NCBI RefSeq assembly: GCF_030161375.1
Contig: NZ_BSSQ01000011.1
Span: forward strand, 291,216 to 355,215
Origin: Paenibacillus glycanilyticus
GTDB taxonomy: Bacteria > Bacillota > Bacilli > Paenibacillales > Paenibacillaceae
DNA: 64,000 nt
Direction: 5' to 3'
The position numbers and the translations under genes are program-made. This document shows, in pieces, positions 37,370-46,331 of the stretch (its first letter is position 1; every line of letters begins with the position of its first letter). Under the pieces are notes generated by a model. That model ran no database searches, was not told where the DNA came from, and worked only from the letters and a program-made list of their open reading frames with translations.

Positions 37370-38251
37370 ATGTTATCGAAACCATATCGCATATTTTTAA
37401 TTGGAAATGCTTTTCTACTGATTCTGCTTACATTGGCCTGTTTATTTCCAATAGTGAATGTTCTTGCGATTTCGTTCAGCTCAAAAGCTGCGGTAAGTGC
37501 GGGTCAGGTTTCCTTGTGGCCGGTGGACTTTTCATTGAAATCATACTCGTATGTGTTCAATAATGAAAACTTCCTCACTTCTTTTGTTGTCAGCATTAAG
37601 CGTGTGTTGCTCGGAGTAGGAGTAAATATGGTACTTAGTATACTGGTGGCTTATCCGCTGTCAAAGGAAGTACAAGATTTCCGCAGCAGGACTTGGTATG
37701 CATGGTTTTTCGTGTTTACGATGCTCTTCGGAGCAGGATTGATTCCTGGATTCCTTGTTGTCAAAGAAACGGGAATTATGGATTCCGTTTGGGCATTGGT
37801 TTTACCAGGAGCGATACCTGTGTTTAACGTGCTTCTTATTATGAATTACATGAGAACGCTGCCGAAAGCGCTGGAGGAGTCGAGCTTCATGGACGGAGCC
37901 GGACATCTCCGAACATTATGGTCTGTTTATCTTCCTCTAACCTTGCCTAGTCTGGCAACTGTAGCCTTATTTTCATTAGTAGGGCATTGGAATGCATGGT
38001 TTGATGGCATGGTTTACATGAACCGTCCCGAGCATTATCCGTTGTCAACCTATCTGCAATCACTTCTTAAATTCGATAGTATGAACCAAACAAATATGAG
38101 CTTGGAAGACGCCAAGATTCAGCAATTCGTATCTAATCGAACTGCAAGAGCATCTCAAATCTTTGTGTCTGCATTGCCCATTCTGCTCATATACCCGTTC
38201 TTTCAACGATATTTCGTTAAAGGACTTGTTGTTGGCAGCGTTAAGGGGTAA
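37370..38251 (+). CDS. CUT1 ABC sugar transporter permease, YtcP/AraQ type, set 2
   Basis: 293 residues from ATG 37370, preceded by GGAAGGAG at 10 nt; the open frame extends left to 37301, overlapping the previous gene, but that start has no ribosome site. Six membrane segments, the EAA loop LEESSFMDGAGHL near residue 171, and the C-terminal YPFFQRYFVKGLVVGSVKG hallmark. Cotranscribed with 36445. Confidence 0.92.
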   Translation: MLSKPYRIFLIGNAFLLILLTLACLFPIVNVLAISFSSKAAVSAGQVSLWPVDFSLKSYSYVFNNENFLTSFVVSIKRVLLGVGVNMVLSILVAYPLSKEVQDFRSRTWYAWFFVFTMLFGAGLIPGFLVVKETGIMDSVWALVLPGAIPVFNVLLIMNYMRTLPKALEESSFMDGAGHLRTLWSVYLPLTLPSLATVALFSLVGHWNAWFDGMVYMNRPEHYPLSTYLQSLLKFDSMNQTNMSLEDAKIQQFVSNRTARASQIFVSALPILLIYPFFQRYFVKGLVVGSVKG

Positions 38252-38267
38252 ATTTAATAAAAACGAG

Positions 38268-38290
38268 AGAGCCGATATACGGCTCTTTTG
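38268..38290 (+). terminator. Small attenuating terminator inside set 2
   Basis: AGAGCCG, loop ATATA, CGGCTCT, then TTTTG. It lies between the second permease and the kinase gene, so some read-through would be needed to express the sensor pair, or the pair has its own promoter. Confidence 0.65.
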
Positions 38291-38316
38291 TCGTATGTGG
38301 ATAGGTAGGGATACTC

Positions 38317-40080
38317 GTGAAATTTCGTTGGAACTCTATTTTTACAAAACTGTTTATTGCTTTCTTTCTCGTTATTATTCCACTTTACGGTCTAGGTATA
38401 TGGTCAACCTTCATTGGATCGGATCAGATGAGGAAAGAAGTTGACAAGTCGAACATTTCTAAGCTCTTGTTTCACAATAATCACCTTGAATTCGAGATGA
38501 CGAGAATATCAAGTCTCATTACGGAATACTCGAATGATTACGAGTTGGTTGGTTTTCCGACTGAATATCCCGTATTAAGCCCGTATGAGGTTTCTGTACG
38601 AATGAACGATATTCATCGCAAGCTGCGTCAAGTTCAACAGTCGAGTCCTTATATTGAAGATGTGATTTATTATGTGCCTGAGCTAGGTAAAAAAATTAGT
38701 GCGCTTACGTACATTTCGAATTACGAGAACAGAGAGTTACAAGGTTTATTGCAAAGTAGAGGCAATTTGCAGAGTTCGATTTCCTTGTATGCTGGAAGTC
38801 TATATTACACAATGAGTGTTCCTTATATGATTGACAGCTCAATGGAGCCTAACTTTCTGCTTGCATTTAAGATAAACGCGAAAGAAATGATCAGGACACT
38901 GAACGGATTCGCTGAAGCCGGTTCTGGAGGAGCGACTCTTCTATTCGGAGATGGAATGTACACTTTGAATTCTCAAGGCGTATCAGAGACGGACATTATG
39001 GCTCTATTATCGGATGACTTGCATGAGACAAAGCATCTGCCGGATGATGTTCGAAGATTGGAAACGGAGAATAATCGAATATATTCGATTAATAATGAGG
39101 AGTTTGGTATTCAACTGGCTGAAGTTATTCCGAAATCGATGTTGCGGCAGCCTATCGAAATCTATACCCGATGGCTTTGGATTATTACTTTCTTCTCTAT
39201 TTTTGTTATCGTGTTGTTTTCTTATTGGATTATAAGGTTGATTTATAAGCCACTAGGTAAGCTGACTACTGCTTTTAAAGTAGTGGAGTTCGGACGAAAC
39301 GGTAAGATACGGCATTATCGCAAAGATGAATTTGGATTTTTGTATACCCGATTCAACGACATGCTTGAACGTTTGCACATGCTGATAGAGGACAATTACT
39401 TGCAGCGTATTCGTTCGCAGGATGCAGAGTTAAAGCAGCTTCAGTCACAGATCACACCTCATTTCTTATATAATAGCTTATTTACGATCAAACAAATGGC
39501 AGAGCTCGAAGATGTAGATGGAATTAAGGAGTTTTCTGGTTACTTGGGTCAATATTTTCAATTCATTACCCGCAACGCAGAGCTGGACGTTTCATTGAAA
39601 GAAGAAGTCATGCACGCTGTTAATTACATGTCTTTACAGGAAATTCGGTTTGCTCCAAGAATATCGGTATTCTATGAAGAGGTTCCGCAGTCGTTGCAAC
39701 GTGTCCGAGTACCAAGATTAATATTGCAGCCCATTGTTGAGAACGGTTTCGAGCACGGATTGAAAGAAAACAAGAGCAAAGGGCTATTGAGTCTGAGCTT
39801 CCAATTACAAGAGAACAGCGCGACCATTATAGTAGAGGACAACGGAGAAGGATTAACGGATATGAAGTTATCGGAAATAATGCGTATGCTTAATGACTCT
39901 TCACTATTATCTACCCATCAGGAAATCACCGGGCTTTTGAACGTGCACAAAAGAATGGTTATTCGTTATGGCGCTCCCTATGGCGTTTCGATATCGAGAA
40001 GCGATTTGGGAGGAATGAGGGTAGAATTAAAGTTTCCATTAGAAAGGGAAGAGACAGATGTTCCGACTGCTGATTGTTGA
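38317..40080 (+). CDS. YesM-type sensor histidine kinase, set 2
   Basis: 587 residues from a GTG with TAGGTAGGG about 7 nt upstream. Transmembrane segments about 13-33 and 286-308 enclose the sensor region; HAMP follows; the phospho-acceptor is H382 in TPHFLYNS (Thr replaces the usual Asn before Pro). HATPase_c is marked by ENGFEHGL and EDNGEGL. Overlaps the regulator gene by 23 nt. Confidence 0.9.
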   Translation: MKFRWNSIFTKLFIAFFLVIIPLYGLGIWSTFIGSDQMRKEVDKSNISKLLFHNNHLEFEMTRISSLITEYSNDYELVGFPTEYPVLSPYEVSVRMNDIHRKLRQVQQSSPYIEDVIYYVPELGKKISALTYISNYENRELQGLLQSRGNLQSSISLYAGSLYYTMSVPYMIDSSMEPNFLLAFKINAKEMIRTLNGFAEAGSGGATLLFGDGMYTLNSQGVSETDIMALLSDDLHETKHLPDDVRRLETENNRIYSINNEEFGIQLAEVIPKSMLRQPIEIYTRWLWIITFFSIFVIVLFSYWIIRLIYKPLGKLTTAFKVVEFGRNGKIRHYRKDEFGFLYTRFNDMLERLHMLIEDNYLQRIRSQDAELKQLQSQITPHFLYNSLFTIKQMAELEDVDGIKEFSGYLGQYFQFITRNAELDVSLKEEVMHAVNYMSLQEIRFAPRISVFYEEVPQSLQRVRVPRLILQPIVENGFEHGLKENKSKGLLSLSFQLQENSATIIVEDNGEGLTDMKLSEIMRMLNDSSLLSTHQEITGLLNVHKRMVIRYGAPYGVSISRSDLGGMRVELKFPLEREETDVPTADC

Positions 40081-41728
40081 TGATGAAGCGCATATCGTGG
40101 ATGGCTTATATGAGTATTTTATAAAAGAAAATCGTTATGATCTGGACGTGCTGAAGGCTTATACGACTTCGGAGGCGATGGATTGGCTGGATGAGGTTAA
40201 GGTAGATGTCGTACTGAGCGATGTATGCATGCCGATCATGAATGGTCTGGAGCTCGTGAAAGAAATCGAGACGAAATGGTCGCGCTGCAAAGTGGTATTG
40301 CTTACTGGGCACAATGAGTTTGAATATGCGCATCAAGCGATAAGAAGCCCTGTTGTTGTAGATTACTTGCTGAAGACAGAAGGGATGGATCGCATAAAAG
40401 AGACAGTCTTGCGCGCTATCCAGCTTGTAAGGGATGAACTTGAAATAAGCCATCAGAGGGTCCTTCTTAAAGAGAAAATGCCTAAAGTGATTATTGGTCT
40501 ACAGAATCAATTGTTGAAAGATATTCTTAACTCGTCATATGGTTCAGCCCGCTTGGAGCAGGCTGCCTTTGACGCGCTGCAAATGCCGTTTCGTATGGAG
40601 AAACCTATCCTTCTTGCAGCAATTACAATAGAGGACTGGGGGAAGTACGAGGGAGACGAAGATCGTAGGTTAATGATGTATGGGATTGGCAACATTGCAG
40701 AAGAATTGCTTGGGGAGAAAGCAGTTATTAGATGCACGGATATCGACCATACATCGCTGGTTTGTTTCATTCAAGCAGCAGACTGGTACGTGAGTATGAA
40801 GGAAAATGAACATCACTTGCTTCGATTTATTCACGGTACGCTAGAAACCTTCCAGGAAGCTTGCCGGGAGTATTTGAACATATCGGTATCGGTCGCTCTA
40901 AGTGACAGTTTTGTAAATTGGGGACGTGCATCCAAAACCTTGAGTCGAATTCAATTAGCACTTTTACAAGGACCAAGCGCAGGTATGGAGAAGTGGATGT
41001 TGGTTCCTCTAAACAATCAGGAATATAGTGAGATGACGGATAAAGAACGGGATTATAAAAAAGAGGCCATGCAGCGTATTCAAATGATATTCCAAGCTTT
41101 AATGCAAGGAGATCGACTGGAAGCAGATAGGCATTTTAAAGATTTTTGCGGAGTTTATAGTGAGGAAGGACCGGAAGATCCATTCGATAAAATGCAAATC
41201 TTGCATGTTATCTCCAGTCAGTTGCTGATGACTATTGATACCTTGGACCTTAAGGAGCACGCTGAAAGCCGAGAGGATTGGCTTTTATTTCTTCGATTTG
41301 ATGCCCAGATTGCTTGGATGAAAGCATTAAACAGATTTCAACGATGGATGAATCTTATATTTGAACGAGGTTTTTGGGAGAGCAAGCTTGCAGGAGACGA
41401 ATTGCCGATGCTCGCAAATATCCACCACTATATTCATACCCATCTGGAAGACGATCTGTCATTGACCCGAATTGCCGAAAAAGTGGCGCTCAATCCCTCT
41501 TACTTATCCAGATGGTATAAGAAACATACCGGTGAATCGATATCTGACTACATTATCCGGTTAAAGATTGTGAAAGCCAAGGAACTACTCAGCTTGAGTT
41601 CAATGAAAATTCATGATATCTCTTCTAAGCTTGGCTTTGCTGATCCCCATTATTTTTTTAGGTTTTTCAAAAAAACGATGAAATGTACGCCAACGGAATA
41701 CCGGGAGCTTATGTCTGTGAAAAAGTAA
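40058..41728 (+). CDS. YesN-type response regulator (REC + AraC HTH), set 2
   Basis: 556 residues. Receiver 1-125 with D8/D9 and phospho-acceptor D55 (LSDVCMP). Unusually the later switch motif is LLKTEG instead of the LLKP seen in sets 1 and 3. The C-terminal 100 residues carry the AraC double helix-turn-helix (SLTRIAEKVALNPSYLSRW, and IHDISSKLGFADPHYFFRFF, each cited as landmarks). Element C starts 7 bp after its stop and element E precedes the operon, so it is the best candidate to bind the GATACC/CCCACTAG elements. Confidence 0.9.
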   Translation: MFRLLIVDDEAHIVDGLYEYFIKENRYDLDVLKAYTTSEAMDWLDEVKVDVVLSDVCMPIMNGLELVKEIETKWSRCKVVLLTGHNEFEYAHQAIRSPVVVDYLLKTEGMDRIKETVLRAIQLVRDELEISHQRVLLKEKMPKVIIGLQNQLLKDILNSSYGSARLEQAAFDALQMPFRMEKPILLAAITIEDWGKYEGDEDRRLMMYGIGNIAEELLGEKAVIRCTDIDHTSLVCFIQAADWYVSMKENEHHLLRFIHGTLETFQEACREYLNISVSVALSDSFVNWGRASKTLSRIQLALLQGPSAGMEKWMLVPLNNQEYSEMTDKERDYKKEAMQRIQMIFQALMQGDRLEADRHFKDFCGVYSEEGPEDPFDKMQILHVISSQLLMTIDTLDLKEHAESREDWLLFLRFDAQIAWMKALNRFQRWMNLIFERGFWESKLAGDELPMLANIHHYIHTHLEDDLSLTRIAEKVALNPSYLSRWYKKHTGESISDYIIRLKIVKAKELLSLSSMKIHDISSKLGFADPHYFFRFFKKTMKCTPTEYRELMSVKK

Positions 41729-41734
41729 AAGGAA

Positions 41735-41789
41735 GATACCTAAAGTCAACACAGCCCACTAGTAGGATGGATTGGTCAAACCCTACAAT
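41735..41789 (+). promoter_or_regulatory. Composite promoter element C (GATACC / CCCACTAG / TACAAT)
   Basis: GATACC at 41735-41740, CCCACTAG at 41755-41762 and TACAAT at 41784-41789; gaps 14 and 21 nt. Predicted start near 41796, leader about 34 nt. It gives the binding lipoprotein and possibly the GH78/GH95 genes their own regulated promoter. Confidence 0.78.
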
Positions 41790-41829
41790 AATAGAAGAAA
41801 GTGATTCATACATTGGGAGGGTTACAAGC

Positions 41830-43503
41830 GTGCAAAGAAAAAGAATGAAACGTGTAAAATGGATTGCTCCGCTAGTCGTTGCTTCATTAATGTTGGTAAC
41901 GGCGTGCAGTAACAATTCAAACAAGGAAAGTAGTCCAAACAGCAGCCCTAGTGATTCTGCAACGAATGCTCCTGCGGATACCGGTCCTCTATCGAAATAT
42001 GATCCACCGATTACTCTTACCTCTGTCAAAGATGAGGCAGCTAAGAGCTTCCTGCCAGAAGGCGATACGGTAGACAATAATTCCTGGACAAGAGGATATG
42101 AAGATGAGCTGGGTATTAAAGTAACGTATAACTGGATCGTACCCGCAGCCAATTTCGGTGATAAGATGAATGTCACACTGGCTGGTGGAGATTTGCCTGA
42201 TTTGATGACGGTTAACGGGACACAATTGAAACAGCTCATCGAAGCAGACAAAGTGGAAGATTTGACTAGCGTTTATGAGACATACGCTTCCCCACTCCTG
42301 AAGAGCATGGTTGAGGCTGATAACAAATTGGGTATGAAAGCAGTTACATTTGATGACAAACTATATGCGATTGCTAATTATACAGGGGTGCTTGATTCTG
42401 CTCCAATGATCTGGATTCGCCAAGATTGGATGAAGAAGCTAAATCTGGAAGCGCCGAAGACGATGCAAGATGTCATTGCTATTGCAAATGCATTCACGAA
42501 AAACGATCCTGATGGTGACGGTAAGAACAATACGTATGGATTTGTTATCTCCAAAGGTCTTTATCAAGATGGTATGCTTCAGCCGACGGCATTCTTCAAC
42601 GGATACCATGCCCAATTGGGAAGCTGGGTGAAGGATGCATCAGGTAAGTACGTTTATAGCACTATTCAGCCTCAAGTGAAAGAAGCTTTGGCACAGCTTC
42701 AACAATTTTATAAAGAGGGGATCATTGATCCGGAATTCGGCACAAAAGACGTTGATAAAGCACTTGAGACCGTTAACAATAGCAAAGCTGGTATGATTTT
42801 CGGGCCGATGTACGCGCCATTTAATCTGGGTGAAGTGATTAAAACGAACAAAGAAGCGGATTGGGTTCCATACCCGGTCGTTTCAATTGATGGAGAAAAG
42901 GCTTACGCTCAGACGCCTGCACCAAATTCCAATGCTTATGTTGTCCGTAAAGGCTATGAGCATCCTGAAGCCCTAATAAAGCTGTTGAATTTCCAAGTCG
43001 AGAAAATGTATGGAGAGAGCTCTGCAACGGAACGTAAAAAGTACACAGGCGAAAGTGACCAAGCGTGGCATGCTGCAGTTGTTTCGGTGCTCCCTCCTAA
43101 TAAAAACGTAAAAGCGCAAGTGAACGTGTCGGAAGCGCTCAAAGCTAATGATCCTTCCAAGTTGAATACGGAGGAAAAGGGCTATTACGAAGGAATTCTT
43201 AAGTATCGAGCAGGCGATATGACACAATGGTGGAATGAGCGGATATTTGGTCCAGAAAGCTCCCAAGGGGTGCTTAAATATTACATGGATAATAATTTGA
43301 CCATTGCTAATGATTATATCTTTGCGAATACCAAGACCATGGATACCAAGAAAGCAACCTTAGATAAGCTGGAGCTTGAGACATTCACTAAAATTATTTA
43401 TGGTGCAGAATCTATCGATGCATTCGATAAATTCGTTGAGAATTGGAAGAAGCTTGGTGGCGATCAAATTACACAAGAAGTCAATGATACGTTAAAACCG
43501 TAA
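41830..43503 (+). CDS. Extracellular sugar-binding lipoprotein, set 2
   Basis: 557 residues from GTG 41830, with GGGAGGG 8 nt upstream; the open frame runs further left to 41683, but that would overlap the regulator gene and bury promoter C. Lipobox VTAC with C26, then an Asn/Ser-rich linker and a large solute-binding fold (an Asp-rich DPDGDGKNN-type calcium-like loop near 220). Partner of permeases 36445 and 37370. The highest expression in this set is expected here, as is usual for binding proteins. Confidence 0.9.
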   Translation: MQRKRMKRVKWIAPLVVASLMLVTACSNNSNKESSPNSSPSDSATNAPADTGPLSKYDPPITLTSVKDEAAKSFLPEGDTVDNNSWTRGYEDELGIKVTYNWIVPAANFGDKMNVTLAGGDLPDLMTVNGTQLKQLIEADKVEDLTSVYETYASPLLKSMVEADNKLGMKAVTFDDKLYAIANYTGVLDSAPMIWIRQDWMKKLNLEAPKTMQDVIAIANAFTKNDPDGDGKNNTYGFVISKGLYQDGMLQPTAFFNGYHAQLGSWVKDASGKYVYSTIQPQVKEALAQLQQFYKEGIIDPEFGTKDVDKALETVNNSKAGMIFGPMYAPFNLGEVIKTNKEADWVPYPVVSIDGEKAYAQTPAPNSNAYVVRKGYEHPEALIKLLNFQVEKMYGESSATERKKYTGESDQAWHAAVVSVLPPNKNVKAQVNVSEALKANDPSKLNTEEKGYYEGILKYRAGDMTQWWNERIFGPESSQGVLKYYMDNNLTIANDYIFANTKTMDTKKATLDKLELETFTKIIYGAESIDAFDKFVENWKKLGGDQITQEVNDTLKP

Positions 43504-43512
43504 GTTAATTCG

Positions 43513-43558
43513 AATAAACACTTGCCACTGGTGTTAGTACCAGTGGCAAGTGTTTATT
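43513..43558 (+). terminator. Strong hairpin between lipoprotein and GH78 genes
   Basis: At least 16 perfect base pairs (43516-43531 with 43540-43555), extendable by A-T pairs to 19, loop TGTTAGTA, then TTATT. It lies 10 nt after the lipoprotein stop and 20 nt before the GH78 gene. It probably lets only part of the transcripts continue, and protects the lipoprotein mRNA. Confidence 0.8.
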
Positions 43559-43577
43559 AATCCTTGGAGGGATTATC

Positions 43578-46307
43578 ATGTCAATAAGTCCAATACAAGT
43601 TATATCCTTACAGGCAGAACATGCGACCAATCCACTTGGAATAGAGGCAAGCCATCCGGCATTAAGTTGGAGATTCGAAATTGATTCCGAGGAACGGGGT
43701 TTGTTTCAAAAGGGTTATCAAATTTTGGTGGCAAGCCAAATAGATGATTTGGAGCCTGAGAAAGCTGACATGTGGGATAGCAGTTTTATCGTTTCGGATG
43801 AACACACTTCCATTTGCTATCAAGGACAAGAGCTTCAGAGCGGAGCTCGTTACTTCTGGAAAGTACGGATTCGTGATGGAATTGGTCGAAACAGCGAGTG
43901 GAGCCAGGCCGCTTCATGGAGTATGGGATTGCTTCGTCCAAATGATTGGCAGGCAAAATGGATCGGTCTTACTGAGCCAATTGCCACTGCATGGACACCA
44001 GAAGGTGTTTCACCAGGCACCTATCCTATGCCTCTGCTGCGTCATGAATTCGAAGTTGGCAGCGCTGTCATCCGAGCTACTGCTTATATATGCGGATTGG
44101 GCCAATTCGATCTGCATATGAATGGTGATCCTGTAACGGACAATGTACTGGAGCCAGGCTGGACCGACTATGATCATACCTGTATGTATTGCACCTACGA
44201 CGTCACGGAGCATATACGCAGCGGTCGCAATGCAATTGGTATCATGCTGGGCAATGGATTCTATAATATAACTGGTGATCGGTATAAGAAATTCAAAGAT
44301 AGCTACGGACTGCCTAAAGCGATTATGCAGCTTGAACTTGAACTGGTCAATGGCGATACTATACTGGTGACAAGCGGTCCAGAGTGGGAGATGGCACCAG
44401 GGCCCATCTCTTTTTCTTGTGTATACGGAGGAGAAGATTACGATGCAAGAATGGAGAAGCCAGGGTGGGATAAGCCTTATTTCAAACCTACGGGAGACTG
44501 GGATAATGCAGCATTAGTTACACCGCCAACAGGCAAACTCCGATCTTATCCAATACCTCCTAACAAAGTTATGAAAAGGTACGAAGTAAAACATATTTCA
44601 GAGACAGTACCTGATGTACGTGTGTATGACTTTGGTGTAAATTTCTCGGGAAGACCCCATCTTCGGGTAAAGGGGACCCGCGGAACAACGATCAAGCTAA
44701 TTCCAGGAGAGTTGCTGGATGACCAAGGCAAAGTTAGTCAGGAGTATACGGGAGCTCCACAATCCTTTTCTTATACGTTAAAGGGTGAAGAGGAAGAAGT
44801 CTGGTATCCGAGGTTTAGTTATTCTGGATTCAGGTATATACAGATTGAGATCGAAGATTCGGCTATTACGGATTGTACCGACACAGAACAGGCTCCGATG
44901 CTGACTATGTTGGAGCTGCTTGGGGAAATGATTTACCCTGATTTAACTGCGACCGGGAGCTTTGAGTGTTCAAGAGAGGATTGGAATGGCATTCATAAAC
45001 TCATCATGCAAGCGGTTCTTAGCAATGTTAAGAGCGTGCTAACGGATTGTCCCCACCGGGAGAAACTAGGTTGGCTTGAGGAGTACCATTTGATGGGGCC
45101 TTCCATTATGTATAACTATGATCTGTCTGCTCTCTATTTGAAAATGTTTGAAGATATGAGAGAAGCTCAAACGACGGACGGTCTTGTGCCTAGCATAGCT
45201 CCTCAGTATGTGGTCTTTGAAGATGGTTTCGTAGATTCTCCTGAATGGGGAAGCGCTTATATTATTGCTCCTTGGTATTATTACAAATGGTATAAAGGAA
45301 ATATTCGCGTATTGTCTGATCATTATGATTCCATGAAGCACTACATGGACTATTTATATTCCAAATCATCTGATCATATTGTTCGTCATGGATTAGGGGA
45401 TTGGGGTAATGTCTGGCAGAATCTTGACGGGGCTTCGGATCAGACGCCGCTAGGCATTACAGCAACGGCTACCTACTATTATGATTGTATCCTAATGTCT
45501 AAAATCGCTAGTGTGCTCGGCAAAGAGCAGGATGCATACAACTATGAGCAGTTGGCAAATGAAGTGAAAAGGGCTTTCGAGCAAGAGTGGTTTAATGTAG
45601 AGCATAAACATTTTGCCACGGGCACTCAGACATCAAACTCATCTCCTCTTGCAGTTGGACTTACAACGCCAGATACGGATGCGGCAGCAATTGAAGCGCT
45701 TATTGAGGATCTTAAGCAGAGGGATTATGCGATTACGAGTGGTGAAATCGGGCATAGGTTTACACTGTTAGCATTAACTCGTAAAGAGCGGTCGGACATC
45801 ATTCAGAAGATGCTTGAACAAACGAAGAAGCCTTATTACGCTTATCAAGTAGCGCATGGTGCTTCCAGTTTAACAGAGTACTGGGATGGACCAACAGATG
45901 GTCATTCCCAGAATCATTTTATGATGGGACATATTGAAGAATGGTTTTATTCCGCTCTCGCAGGCATTTCAATTGACTATGACGGGACCAAAGAGTATGA
46001 GCTCCTGATTAAACCTTATTTGGCAGAAGGGGTAGAATGGGTCAATGCATCGCAGATACTGCCGCAAGGGAATTTGGACGTCCAATGGAACAAAGGTGCG
46101 GATGGAACACTCTCCTTGCATGTAACCATTCCTGTTTCCTCTTCCGTCGTGATTGCGATTCCAACAGCAAATGCTTATAACATCAAGGAAAACGGTATAT
46201 TATTGACTGCTGTGCGGGATTTGGAGCTTATAGAGGAGAAGGACGGACATGTATATGTACGTGTTGGTTCCGGTACTTATAGTTTCCATTCTGCACTGAA
46301 AGTCTAG
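43578..46307 (+). CDS. GH78 alpha-L-rhamnosidase, cytoplasmic
   Basis: 909 residues, no signal peptide. N-terminal beta domains (1-440; ARYFWKVRIRDG and GGEDYDAR landmarks), an (alpha/alpha)6 barrel (about 455-820), and a C-terminal beta-sandwich. The general-acid motif DCPHREKLGW is intact with E495. Additional barrel markers are GLGDWGN and WDGPTDGHSQNHFMMGH. It should remove terminal alpha-L-rhamnose from imported oligosaccharides. GGAGGG precedes the ATG. Confidence 0.92.
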   Translation: MSISPIQVISLQAEHATNPLGIEASHPALSWRFEIDSEERGLFQKGYQILVASQIDDLEPEKADMWDSSFIVSDEHTSICYQGQELQSGARYFWKVRIRDGIGRNSEWSQAASWSMGLLRPNDWQAKWIGLTEPIATAWTPEGVSPGTYPMPLLRHEFEVGSAVIRATAYICGLGQFDLHMNGDPVTDNVLEPGWTDYDHTCMYCTYDVTEHIRSGRNAIGIMLGNGFYNITGDRYKKFKDSYGLPKAIMQLELELVNGDTILVTSGPEWEMAPGPISFSCVYGGEDYDARMEKPGWDKPYFKPTGDWDNAALVTPPTGKLRSYPIPPNKVMKRYEVKHISETVPDVRVYDFGVNFSGRPHLRVKGTRGTTIKLIPGELLDDQGKVSQEYTGAPQSFSYTLKGEEEEVWYPRFSYSGFRYIQIEIEDSAITDCTDTEQAPMLTMLELLGEMIYPDLTATGSFECSREDWNGIHKLIMQAVLSNVKSVLTDCPHREKLGWLEEYHLMGPSIMYNYDLSALYLKMFEDMREAQTTDGLVPSIAPQYVVFEDGFVDSPEWGSAYIIAPWYYYKWYKGNIRVLSDHYDSMKHYMDYLYSKSSDHIVRHGLGDWGNVWQNLDGASDQTPLGITATATYYYDCILMSKIASVLGKEQDAYNYEQLANEVKRAFEQEWFNVEHKHFATGTQTSNSSPLAVGLTTPDTDAAAIEALIEDLKQRDYAITSGEIGHRFTLLALTRKERSDIIQKMLEQTKKPYYAYQVAHGASSLTEYWDGPTDGHSQNHFMMGHIEEWFYSALAGISIDYDGTKEYELLIKPYLAEGVEWVNASQILPQGNLDVQWNKGADGTLSLHVTIPVSSSVVIAIPTANAYNIKENGILLTAVRDLELIEEKDGHVYVRVGSGTYSFHSALKV

Positions 46308-46331
46308 CGAATAGAGAATTGGAGGCTACCC

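Noticed and set aside
41709..42251. 180-residue minus-strand open frame opposite the set 2 lipoprotein gene
   Set aside because: It is antisense to the real lipoprotein gene and covers promoter element C and the end of the regulator gene; its translation shows no domain and it has no ribosome site.
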